From the NCBI RefSeq assembly GCF_002240035.1, contig NZ_CP016397.1, forward strand, positions 124,001-188,000: 64,000 bases of DNA, written 5' to 3'. This document shows, piece by piece, positions 7,791-17,900 of the stretch. Numbering within the stretch: the stretch's first letter is position 1; the number at the start of each line of letters is the position of its first letter. This stretch comes from Legionella clemsonensis (lineage in GTDB: Bacteria > Pseudomonadota > Gammaproteobacteria > Legionellales > Legionellaceae). The position numbers and the translations under genes are program-made. The notes beneath the pieces were generated by a model. It searched no databases, was not told where the DNA came from, and saw only the letters and a list, made by a program, of their open reading frames with translations.

Positions 7791-9398
7791 GTGAAACAGA
7801 AAGCACTAATAATGGCCATCGCTGCTATTTCAGCGCCGCTTTACGCTGCAAGCAATGCAGAGTTACAACAAGAAATTCAAAGGCTACAAGAACAAACAAA
7901 ATCATTACAAACACAGCTTAACCGTCTACAAAAACAATTAATCTCTGAAACAACAGGAAGCGCTAAACAGGCTCCAGAAAAAACAACTAACAGTAAAGAA
8001 ACGGCTAAATTTCTTGCTACAGGTTCGTCTGAGAGAGCCGTCAAATCTGAAAAAGTGAAAGGAAAGTATCATTCAGCACACGTGCTTGTTCACACCATAG
8101 ATGGCGATCCTCATTCCAGCAGCTTTTTCCCAACGGCACTTATTGCTGATAATGAAGTCGTTACTTATATTGCTGGAACACCGGTGATCACATCCCCTTA
8201 TACAGGAGATAGACCTGCTTTTGATGGTTCAGATTATATTGTTAATATCTCCAGTATTAACCGCGATATTCGATTAATGGAGCAGCGACGCCGGGTTTAT
8301 AGAGCTTATGAACAAATAGGATACCCCATTCCCAATATTCCCATTATTGCCTTGAGTGGAAAGGCAGAGCCTGTTGCTGATATTACACGTCCCTATATTG
8401 GCGATACGACCGGTGATATTAATTTAGGCTCAAGTGAACTTGACATGGCAGCATTGCTAAATGATAAAGTCGAAGCGTTTATGTCAATCGCTTACGATGA
8501 TACTCCTCCAGCAATAGGCGGAACAAGGGTAGAAAATTCAACTTTTTTCCTGAATCAGGGCTTTGTTAATATCGGCAACTTAGATCTTACCCCCTACTAT
8601 TTTACGGCGGGCCAGCTGTATGTGCCTTTTGGAAGATATTCCAGTTCCATGGTCAGTTCTCCTTTACCCTTAAGACTCGCTCGCACCAAATCACGACCAT
8701 TTATATTTGGCTATAAATCTCAAACAACCTCAGGACCTTTTGCTGCTCTTTATGGGTTTAGATCCGATACAACGGATGGTCATTCAGGAGTTGGTGGTGT
8801 AAACGCAGGATATGCCATCCATTATGGCAATACCAATGGTGAAATTGGTGCAAGTTACATTGGTTCAATAGCTGATTCAGCGGGTATGCAAGATACGGGT
8901 TCAGCACCTGGAACAACCTTTGGCGGCTTCGGCTCACCGACTAACGGAAGTGAAGCTGTTCATAAAGTACCTGGCGTTGGTGTACACGGGACAATAAGTA
9001 TTGACCGGTACAATTTTACGGCGGAATGGGTTGCGGCTGCTGAAGCTTTCAGGCCGCAAGATTTAAGTTTTAATGGCCATGGAGCACGGCCACAAGCTGG
9101 TCAGTTGGAAGCGGGTGTCACTTTTATGGCATTTAACAAGCCTGCTTCATTCGCTCTTGGCTATCAATGGACTCAACAAGCGCTGGCACTAAATTTACCA
9201 CAACACCGCATCGCTGGTGTGTTTAATATTTCCATTTGGAAAGATACGGTAGAAAGTCTGGAGTACCGCCACGACATCGATTACAACAGAAACCAATTTG
9301 CCAATGGCATTGCTCCACCAGGTGCTGTTAATCTAAACACCGTTGGTACGGGGCAGGCCTCTGATTCGGTCGTTGCCCAAATTGGAGTCTATTTTTAA
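7791..9398 (+). CDS. LbtU-family siderophore porin
   Basis: A 535-residue outer membrane protein. The signal peptide ends at 'SAPLYAASNA'. Residues ~22-55 form a heptad-like coiled coil ('LQQEIQRLQEQTKSLQTQL' onward), followed by a low-complexity linker and a long beta-barrel region ending in a phenylalanine ('VVAQIGVYF'). This layout (N-terminal coiled coil plus a roughly 16-strand barrel) is that of Legionella LbtU, which takes up ferric legiobactin without TonB. Legionella genomes often hold several paralogues, so the substrate here is not certain. The start is GTG, preceded by CAGGAG; upstream in-frame ATGs are not seen. It stands alone after the MOMP pair. Confidence 0.82.
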   Translation: MKQKALIMAIAAISAPLYAASNAELQQEIQRLQEQTKSLQTQLNRLQKQLISETTGSAKQAPEKTTNSKETAKFLATGSSERAVKSEKVKGKYHSAHVLVHTIDGDPHSSSFFPTALIADNEVVTYIAGTPVITSPYTGDRPAFDGSDYIVNISSINRDIRLMEQRRRVYRAYEQIGYPIPNIPIIALSGKAEPVADITRPYIGDTTGDINLGSSELDMAALLNDKVEAFMSIAYDDTPPAIGGTRVENSTFFLNQGFVNIGNLDLTPYYFTAGQLYVPFGRYSSSMVSSPLPLRLARTKSRPFIFGYKSQTTSGPFAALYGFRSDTTDGHSGVGGVNAGYAIHYGNTNGEIGASYIGSIADSAGMQDTGSAPGTTFGGFGSPTNGSEAVHKVPGVGVHGTISIDRYNFTAEWVAAAEAFRPQDLSFNGHGARPQAGQLEAGVTFMAFNKPASFALGYQWTQQALALNLPQHRIAGVFNISIWKDTVESLEYRHDIDYNRNQFANGIAPPGAVNLNTVGTGQASDSVVAQIGVYF

Positions 9399-9719
9399 TT
9401 TAACAGTCGTCTCGTGAATGTTGCACGTGAAAGCTTCACAGCATTCAATGGCAGTTATCTTAATGAAGCAATAGCCATGATCAGGTAACTGCTTATCAAG
9501 CTCCCCGGTTGATAAAGTGATAACTTCAGTTAAAGAAAATATTAATGTATTTTTAAGAGGGCAAAGCGCAAGGCGAAAAAAAATTGAATCTGGTATTTGC
9601 AAGTAGGTAATTATCGAAGATTATAACCTTAAAGCGTATAAGAGTACCTATAAAGCTCCTTCTACTGATATTCCAAAAAAATGCTATTCTTATCCCATAG
9701 GTAATAATCAGGGATCTCT
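9399..9719. other. intergenic interval without a recognisable gene
   Basis: 321 bases between the LbtU-like gene and nfeD. A minus-strand reading frame exists (9333-9602) but overlaps the porin's 3' end and has no recognisable protein features. I see no clear terminator hairpin. TGCTATTCTTATCCCATA near 9682 may contain part of the nfeD promoter, but no hexamer pair is convincing. Confidence 0.4.
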
Positions 9720-11117
9720 ATGGAAGGTTTTCACACCCTGGTGTGTGTGGTTCTGTTAAAAAAGATACTCTCAAATTTCTATTTGCACCTTCAGCGTAAA
9801 TTGAGTAGCTGGTTGTGTTATGTCATTGTGTTTATTGGCTTATGGAGTATTGCTCTTCCTGGAATGGCCAATAAAATTGTCGAGATGGAAATTAAAGGCC
9901 CTATCGGGCCGGCAACGGCTGATTTTATAAATCGCGGTATTGCAAAAGGCCAGGATGCGACCCTGATTTTGATAATCATTGATACACCAGGAGGCCTGGA
10001 TAAGTCAATGCGCCTTATTGTACAAGACATTTTGACGTCCAAAGCGCCAATTGTCACTTATGTGGCACCTAATGGAGCACGTGCTGCGAGTGCTGGTACG
10101 TTTATCGTTTACGCCAGTACGATAGCGGCGATGGCACCAGGAACACATTTAGGCGCCGCAAGTCCTGTTTCTTTGAGTGGTGGTGGTTTTACTGAAAAAG
10201 AAGATAAAAAAGAAACACCCAGTGCCATGGATAAAAAAATTACCAATGATGCCATCGCTTATCTTCGTTCCCTAGCGCAGCTTCGTGGGCGTGATCCAGC
10301 TTTTGCGGAAAAAGCAATTCTCAATGCGGCTACATTGACTGCAAATGAAGCACTGCGAAGTGGGGTAATTAATCTTGTTGCAACGAGTAAAGCGGATCTA
10401 TTCAAGCAATTAGAGGGTATGGAAGTGAGTCAGAATGGGCGAAAAATTAAATTGCTTACTAAAAATGCTGAGGTTATTAAGCTCACTCCGGACTGGCGTT
10501 TGCGTTTTTTACAAGTCATCACTGATCCCACAGTAGCCTATTTGTTATTATTGCTGGGGATTTATGGGATTTTCTTTGAATTAGTCAATCCTGGCTTTAT
10601 AGTGCCTGGTGTCGTGGGTGCTATTGCAATCTTGGTGGCCTTATATGCCTTACAATTACTGCCTATTAACTATGCTGGACTCAGTCTGATTATTTTAGGC
10701 ATTTTCTTTATTATTGCTGAAGCATTTGCACCCAGTTTTGGTGCTTTAGGCTTAGGAGGAACTGCGGCTTTTATTATCGGTTCGATTCTATTAATAGATA
10801 CGGAGCATAATAACTATCAAATTGCGTGGTCAGCTATTTGGGCAATGGCGGCTGTCAATTTGGTTGTTTTACTAACTTTGGCAGCCATGGCGGTGAAAGC
10901 TAAGAAGCGTAAACCACAACATGGAGTTAACCTTCTATTGGGCGCCGAAGGTCGTGCGTTAAGCGAGATTGCTCCACAGGGACAGGCTGTCATTCGAGGA
11001 GAGATATGGGCCGTTCATGCCAAAGAGCCCATTGCTGCCAATAAACGTATTAAGGTCGTGGCAACCCAGGGATTGCAACTTGAAGTTGAGGAAATGGAAG
11101 CAACGGAAAAAAAATAA
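9720..11117 (+). CDS. NfeD-type membrane serine protease (ClpP class), long form
   Basis: A 465-residue membrane protease. Residues ~28-50 are a hydrophobic signal or anchor. Residues ~52-230 are a ClpP-like fold: 'GPIGPATADF', 'IDTPGGLDKSMR', then 'ARAASAGTFI' with the nucleophile Ser124. 'MDKKITNDAIAYLRSLAQLRGRD' has the region holding the general-base lysine of this family. Residues ~275-400 carry four or five transmembrane segments, and the last ~60 residues are the OB-fold NfeD tail. Homologues cleave the hydrophobic C terminus of a partner stomatin. The partner gene lies 61 bases downstream, so the pair is a classic stomatin operon. The start follows CAGGGATCTCT. Confidence 0.9.
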   Translation: MEGFHTLVCVVLLKKILSNFYLHLQRKLSSWLCYVIVFIGLWSIALPGMANKIVEMEIKGPIGPATADFINRGIAKGQDATLILIIIDTPGGLDKSMRLIVQDILTSKAPIVTYVAPNGARAASAGTFIVYASTIAAMAPGTHLGAASPVSLSGGGFTEKEDKKETPSAMDKKITNDAIAYLRSLAQLRGRDPAFAEKAILNAATLTANEALRSGVINLVATSKADLFKQLEGMEVSQNGRKIKLLTKNAEVIKLTPDWRLRFLQVITDPTVAYLLLLLGIYGIFFELVNPGFIVPGVVGAIAILVALYALQLLPINYAGLSLIILGIFFIIAEAFAPSFGALGLGGTAAFIIGSILLIDTEHNNYQIAWSAIWAMAAVNLVVLLTLAAMAVKAKKRKPQHGVNLLLGAEGRALSEIAPQGQAVIRGEIWAVHAKEPIAANKRIKVVATQGLQLEVEEMEATEKK

Positions 11118-11178
11118 ACTATCATTAATTAAAGGAAGAATTAGGTTCTGTGCAGCATTGTAGGCAAAGGAGAAAAAA

Positions 11179-11934
11179 ATGTTCTCATTCATGGGTTTTT
11201 TCATAATAATTATTGCCATCTTTTTAATGTCTACCTTACGTGTTCTTAGAGAATATGAGCGCGGCGTCGTGTTTTTGCTTGGACGCTTTTGGCGAGTTAA
11301 GGGACCAGGACTGATTATTATTGTTCCTGTTATTCAGCAGATGGTACGTGTGGACTTACGCACCATTGTCATGGATGTACCCAGTCAGGATGTAATTTCA
11401 AGGGATAATGTTTCCGTACGGGTCAATGCCGTCATCTATTTTCGTGTCGTAGAACCGCAAAATGCGATTATTCAGGTGGAGAATTATTTTGAGGCTACCA
11501 GTCAATTGGCACAAACCACCTTACGCTCTGTGCTTGGCCAGCATGAATTGGATGAAATGTTAGCAGAAAGGGAAAAGTTAAACAGTGATATTCAAAAAAT
11601 TCTGGATGCACAAACCGATAGCTGGGGAATTAAAGTTTCAAACGTGGAAATTAAACATGTAGATTTGGATGAAAGTATGATACGGGCTATTGCAAAGCAG
11701 GCTGAAGCAGAGCGAGACAGGCGGGCTAAGGTGATTCATGCAGAGGGTGAATTGCAAGCTTCAGAAAAATTACTACAGGCCGCTCAGGTGTTAGCAAAGC
11801 AACCACAATCACTGCAATTGCGCTATCTACAAACATTAGCGACACTTGCCACGAATAATCCTTCAACGATTATCTTTCCGATGCCAATAGAGTTAGGTGA
11901 CTTGCTTGGTAAACTAAGCTCTAAAAAGGATTGA
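11179..11934 (+). CDS. slipin (stomatin/prohibitin SPFH-domain protein)
   Basis: A 251-residue slipin. It has an N-terminal membrane hairpin (residues ~3-20), then an SPFH domain: '[16 protein letters not shown]', '[20 protein letters not shown]', '[18 protein letters not shown]' type segments. A coiled-coil helix follows ('[20 protein letters not shown]') and a C-terminal helix. Slipins oligomerise on membranes and scaffold microdomains. The gene follows nfeD, whose protease is expected to process it. AAAGGAG lies just upstream of the ATG. The stop codon sits inside the left arm of a convergent terminator. Confidence 0.93.
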   Translation: MFSFMGFFIIIIAIFLMSTLRVLREYERGVVFLLGRFWRVKGPGLIIIVPVIQQMVRVDLRTIVMDVPSQDVISRDNVSVRVNAVIYFRVVEPQNAIIQVENYFEATSQLAQTTLRSVLGQHELDEMLAEREKLNSDIQKILDAQTDSWGIKVSNVEIKHVDLDESMIRAIAKQAEAERDRRAKVIHAEGELQASEKLLQAAQVLAKQPQSLQLRYLQTLATLATNNPSTIIFPMPIELGDLLGKLSSKKD

Positions 11935-11963
11935 TCATAAAAAGCAAAGCTCTTTTTATGATC
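11933..11963. terminator. bidirectional hairpin shared by slipin and the giant gene
   Basis: A perfect 12-base inverted repeat: GATCATAAAAAG (11933-11944) and CTTTTTATGATC (11952-11963), with a seven-base loop. The A5/T5 blocks lie within the stem, so it can work on either strand. It overlaps the slipin stop (11932-11934) and contains the stop of the convergent giant gene (11956-11958). Confidence 0.7.
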
Positions 11964-14900
11964 GCCTTTGTGTTAGCGTTTCACTTATCTCATCCACAAT
12001 TTCAACACTTGCCGTTTTAGTCTGAAAGAAGCGCCAATTGTTAGAGAATACGCATTTTAAGTTTAAGGTAACAGTTGCCAGAATAGCATTCACAATATCT
12101 ACCAAAATTTGTTTATAGCCACGATGAACTTCTAAAACTTCTTTGGCTTCGCTTATCGCTTTCAGACATTTCATTTGAAAGTCTTGTAAAGTAGTCGCTG
12201 GAGATTTAAGAAACTCTTCTCTTTCACGCTTCAACGTATGATAAAGCGTGATTGCTTCCCTGGCTGCGTCTTTATAATTATTATCATGGAGTGCTTTTAC
12301 GGCATGCTGGCAGCCCTTGATTCTCAGCTTCTCTAACGAAAGTATCCACTTTTTCTCAGCATTGTCCGCAGAAGCGGGTTCTTCTTTAATTTTCGTTTCA
12401 TATTGTCTGTTTAGCGCTTCGAGCCACTGTTTTCGACTTTTTTCCGACAGAAGAGGATGAGAGAGCGCATGATGCAAATTGTCATAATCAGGCGTGTGAT
12501 TAAGTATGGCATACAGTATGGTCTCATTCAGGTTATCCTTTTTGAGAATATTGGCAAAGTGCTCTGGCATTTGGCATTTATTCACCAACAGTAATAAATT
12601 ATCTTCAGAAAGTGGCCCTGTATTTTCATGGTTAAGAAGAAACGTAATATCCTTGGGTTTGGCAATTTGAATCATTGGTTGCATGGGCAAGGCCGGTGCT
12701 ACTTCTTTGCCCAATTGATGTAGAATTTTCAAACCGAGCTTGGGGCTTAAGTATCGTTGTTCTTTAATAAGAGTAACGATGTCGCTGGCAGTATCGGTTC
12801 CGCTTTTATATTTTTTTATTAACTTAATAAGACTTGGCTCCCAAACATCTTCCTCTGTTGGCTTGTATTGCTCAAATAGTTTAGCCAGAAGTGTTTTTAA
12901 TAAACTATGGTGCTTATCAATACTGGCGTGGAGGATAATTTTTTCAGCTACTGTGGGTGAAATATAAGAATTTGCGAGTAACTCATTCATAATTTCACCA
13001 ATGAGAGGGTTATTTCCATATTTATCAATTACCTGAAGAAGGCAATTTTCCCAATCAACAGCGTGTGAGGTGCGAGCATGCACGGTACTCTTACGAACGA
13101 GTTGTAAAAATAGCGGGTGGTTATTCTCAATATCACAGCTATGAATTATTCGTTGCACAATTTCTGGGGATAGATTCCGATGGTCGAGAATGAGAGCTTT
13201 GACAACCGAGTCAGCAGCTTGATGCTCGCTTACTTGTAACAAAAGTGCAGAAGAGGGAGTATCACGTAAAGCGATTGCTTGTAAAACAGCAGAGGTAATT
13301 GCTGTAGGATGCTTGAGAGCCAATCTTATCTCATCAGATGTTGAAAAATTTATTAGCGACAGCATTACGTCAGGAGAAAGTGCTTTATGCTGCAGTAATA
13401 GTTTACAGACCATGCTGTCCATACGATATCTCTTGGCAATCGATCGTAATGTTTCTGATGTTTTAGTTCGCTCAAGAATAATTTTTAACTGAGATAATGT
13501 AAGATTAGGTCTAGGATTGTTATCAACAATAGTCTGAAGTATTTTTTCCGTGAGGTCCTTTCGCTGTAAAAGTTGATCATGTAAATTTTCAGTCTTGCAT
13601 TTCGCCACTAATACAGATAATTGTTCCTCAGCGAGTTCTGGAATATCAATCAATCTGGCAAGATCATTGCTCTCAGTGGCGCTATTTATCATGGCGGTAA
13701 TAGGCAATTTAGCCACCACCTTATTGCCATAAAAACGAAGAAGCTCAAGACCGAGAGTTGGACTTTGAATTGCAGGTTGTTGATTGATAATTTGAATTAC
13801 TTCCTCTACCAAAATAGAGTTTGAGCCAGACTTTATAAGTAATCTAAGCAGGACAGATTCCCAATACTCTTGTCCCTTATGCAGACACTCAAAACTTTTT
13901 GCGATTAATTTTTTTATTAAGTTTTGAGACTTCCTCACATCCTCTATTTTATGAAGAATCCATTGAGCTGTATGAAGAGAAAACTCTTTACTGTCAATTA
14001 TAAGTGTTATTATCTCTTCATTGCTTTGCGGATGCGATACGATATCGGCCAGAACATCAGCAGAAAATTTCTTCTCGATCATTGTTTTTAAAATATCTGC
14101 GGTAATGGGGCAGTGAGGATTATTTAAAGCTTTGGCGGCTTCAGCATTCCTAACTCTATTTTTCTCCAAGAATGATTTTAAAAGATCAATACTCAGATGG
14201 GGACTTGAGCAAACATTTTCTTTGTTTGCAGCAGAGGCAGCAGAATGTTCATAAACACGTCCCAGAATTTCAGGGGAAGATGCCTTTTGAATAATTACTG
14301 CCAATTGAGGTGCTTTTAATAAGGCACTATTTAACATTTCCCGTAGTATATTGTCGGTGAGGGTTGATCGTTGAAGAAGCAGCTCGCTTAATTGCACATC
14401 ATGACAGTTTCCTGCAAGCATGAGTAATTTTTCTTCCGGAAGAGGCCCTGTAATATCTTCATTGAAGAGTAATTTTAGTGCCTCTATATCTACCATAGCG
14501 GCCATTTCTTTAAAAGGTATAACTGTTATAGCGTGTGCTCCAAAATAGTATAAGAGAGAACACCCAAGTTGGGCGCTTATTTTGATTTGGCTAAGATTTT
14601 CCTTGATCTCGGTTTTACGAAGAAGATTAGGGAAACTCCTAAGAATTTCTATAAGATACTCTTCCCAATCTTCCCTCTCTGATGCTATCTGAGTTTCATG
14701 GTATTGCACCAATGCTTTTACAAAGAGGTTCTCCAGTAGTTCTTCATCCTTTCTGCCTCTAAGGATACTTCCAGTCATTGCCAGTGAAAGTTTATGTTGC
14801 TCGAGGACGAGTTTTTTTAGTGCAGAAGTCGCAGTTCGATGGGAAATAATGTTTGCTATAAGTTCAGGATTTACTGTCTTTTTGGTCAAAATTTCTAATG

Positions 14901-17900
14901 CAGCTTCTGTAATAAGAGGAGAATTTTTTAAAAGTTGTAAAATAACCGCTTCAGAAGGTATTTTTGCAGATAGCAATTGAAACAACAACCTGGAAGTCAG
15001 TGCAGGATGCGTCAGAACTGCTTGCTGAGTCATCTCAACCGCGGCTGGATGAGAATATACCAAAAAAAGTGTTGTAGCATCCGCAGTGTCCCCCAAAATG
15101 GAAAGTAATTGTGTTTTATTGAGCTTCCCATTCTTAAGTAAAATTTGTAAAGCTCTCTCAGGAAGGCGTCCTCGTTGGTAAAGCTTTTCGGCCAATTTAT
15201 TGGAATGACATTTGCCAGCAAGCAGTTCGAGTGTTTTGCCAGAAAATATTCTTTCTGACTCCAACAATGCTTCAACGATGCCACTGTCACAGCATGAATT
15301 TTGCAAGATAGCATCAATTATTGCATCTGATGGATTGCCGTTTAGAAAAGCTGCTAATACTTTTTGCGAGGTTGCTTTTTTCGCCCCACTTTCAAGATAG
15401 ATGTCAATGCCTGTGAGCCGTTCTTTCGCATTAAAAGCCGGATGGTTTTTTAAGGTCAGCATCACTTCAATTGCTGCTACAGCCATTTCCTCAGGCATAG
15501 CTTCTTCAGAATTTTTAATACCTTGAAGTTCAAAGAATTTACTAAGGGGGATATCAAGGCAGGTTTCAAGGTAATGTTTTTCTTCCCTGGATAAATTTTT
15601 AAGGAAGGATGCTAACGGTTGTTTCAGGCGCTCCTTAAGTCGTAAAAGAGGTTGCAGATGATTATCAAGATAACTAAGACTATTTAAGGGTAGGTTAAAT
15701 TTTTCCTGTAATTCCTCCATGGTCAAATGTCTTGCCCAAAAATTACTATTCACATAGACAAAAGCCTCAGCCATTTTTTGATATTCCGCAATTTGCACGG
15801 GAATAATGTCGGGATGCAACGTTTTCCAGTCTTGTTGGGTCAAATCTGCAAAGGGATGTTTGGCAATATGGATAAACCCAGCAACATTTCCTTTTAACAA
15901 GACTATCTTTAATTGTTCTAGCTCATCTTCGCTGCCTGGCCTATACGGGAGCAAATGTTGTTCAAAGAAGGAAATTTTGTCCGCGGATTGTTCATTAAGC
16001 CAGAGTAAAGGTGTTTCCTGGTTTAAGAGAGAGGCGCATTCACCATTAAAAAACCGTACTTGCTCGCGTAATTTTTGATAGTCGGAGCTAGAGCAAATGT
16101 TGCTTGGTACTTGTCCTGCAACAACAGTATCTTCGGTAGTTGCTATCCAATTGTCTGAAGTTTTAATATTTTGTTGTAAATTTTCTGCTTCTTGCGGAGT
16201 AACAATAGTCGCAAGAAGCTTGTCTTTTTCAAGACGATACCAAACTAAAAACACTGGTTTTAGAAAGGCATCCGTATACTTTTGCTGGCCCTGGTAAGTT
16301 TGAGCGTAATTTTTACTGACTCTTAGATTGTGAGAAAATAATTCGGGTGTGAGGCTATTGGCGCAAAATGTATTCAAAGGGAGAGTTAAACTATTAAAGT
16401 GATAATCAAAGTTAATTCCTAAATTATACCAATAATAGGCATCCTTCGGTTTAAGATTTGCAGTATAACAGGCATCAAGAGTAGCACGTTGGCTCTGTAC
16501 TTGTTTTTGTACTTGCTTTTGTATTTGAACTTCTTTGGCAACCAAAGCAACAGTGTCTTCATATTCCGCCAGACAGTTTGGGATAGCACGGGTAATAATC
16601 AGTTGTAAATCTTGTTCTGTTTGCGCAATATCGGTCTCAGATAATTCTATCCTGGCCTTTGCATGACACATTTTCCAGGTCTCAAGTAACTGTTCTTTGA
16701 AACGTGCAAAAATAGTTGTAATGTCTTCTTTCTTACTGATGGCGCCATAAAGTGCAAAAAAATCACGTGAGGGCGTATCAATAAAAAACGGTGCAAAATG
16801 CTTAATTAACTCAGCTTTGCATTCTGCTTTCTCAGAAGGTAAGTCCTGAATAAATGACAGGCAAGTACGTCGTAAAAGGTTGGTCATTTGAGCCTTTGCT
16901 GCATAAAAATTATCCAGCTCTAATACTCTTTTATCATTATCTTGCATCCGTTGAATCCATTCATCATAAGACAACTCTTCAAGGCGTTTCGGTAAAATGA
17001 ATTCAAGAGTTTGACTTTGACTTAATCCTCTCATTCTGTCATTACCTTGCTTCCAGGCTTGGAAGGAGATTTTTTCATCAGCAAGTACTAGGGCATGAGC
17101 TTGTGAATATTGAGTTATATCAGTACCCAAAGTATGGACTTGATCATAAAACGTGAATCGTTCTTCAGGTGTTGAGCCAAGCAGGAGGGAGATTTCTTTT
17201 TCTTCACTGGTACCAAGCACAATCGGTTTTTCAGGTTTAGTGACGTCAAGCGCACAAAGCACCTGCTCTTCATTAAAGTAAAGCACATGCTTGATAGGGG
17301 GGGTAAAATGAGTTGGATGCTTAGTAATGAAATGGACTATCTCTTTAGCGACCTTAAGATTGGTAACCCCGGTGAAGGTTGCATTAATATCAATGATGGC
17401 ACGAATGCGCTCGGGTGATTTCGAATCCGTCAGTGCCTTTGCCACGAATTGGGCCGTGGTTTCGTAATCAAAATAAGAAATTTTACTTTCCTTACTACGC
17501 AATAACTCAACCGTGTAAGCATCACTGCCAAAAGAAGATTTAGGATTGTAGTTTAATCGCTGATGGTAAGTTGTATAATTTGAGGGTGTTCCAGATACAC
17601 CTTGGGTGCTGCGACAAATGTCCACATGGTTATAAGCGTCACTATGAAGAATTGCCCCATCCTGATGAATTTGTCTTAAAACCCGCTCCTGCAAAAGTGT
17701 GTTAATGAGGGAGCGATTATGTTTATGCCGTTGATGTAATGAGGCTATCTGCTGCGCATCATTCAGTTTAATCTGACTTAGGGTAAACCCTGTGTCTTTT
17801 TCTAATAGAGAAAAGCCTTTTGCAGTTGGTGTAGCATCCAAATGTTTATAACTGGGATTTTGGAATAATTCTTGACGGGCTGCAACAAGCCAATTGGTAA

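Noticed and set aside
9333-9602. Minus-strand ORF of 89 residues after the LbtU-like gene
   Set aside because: It overlaps the porin's 3' end, has no recognisable composition or domain, and no good start signal.
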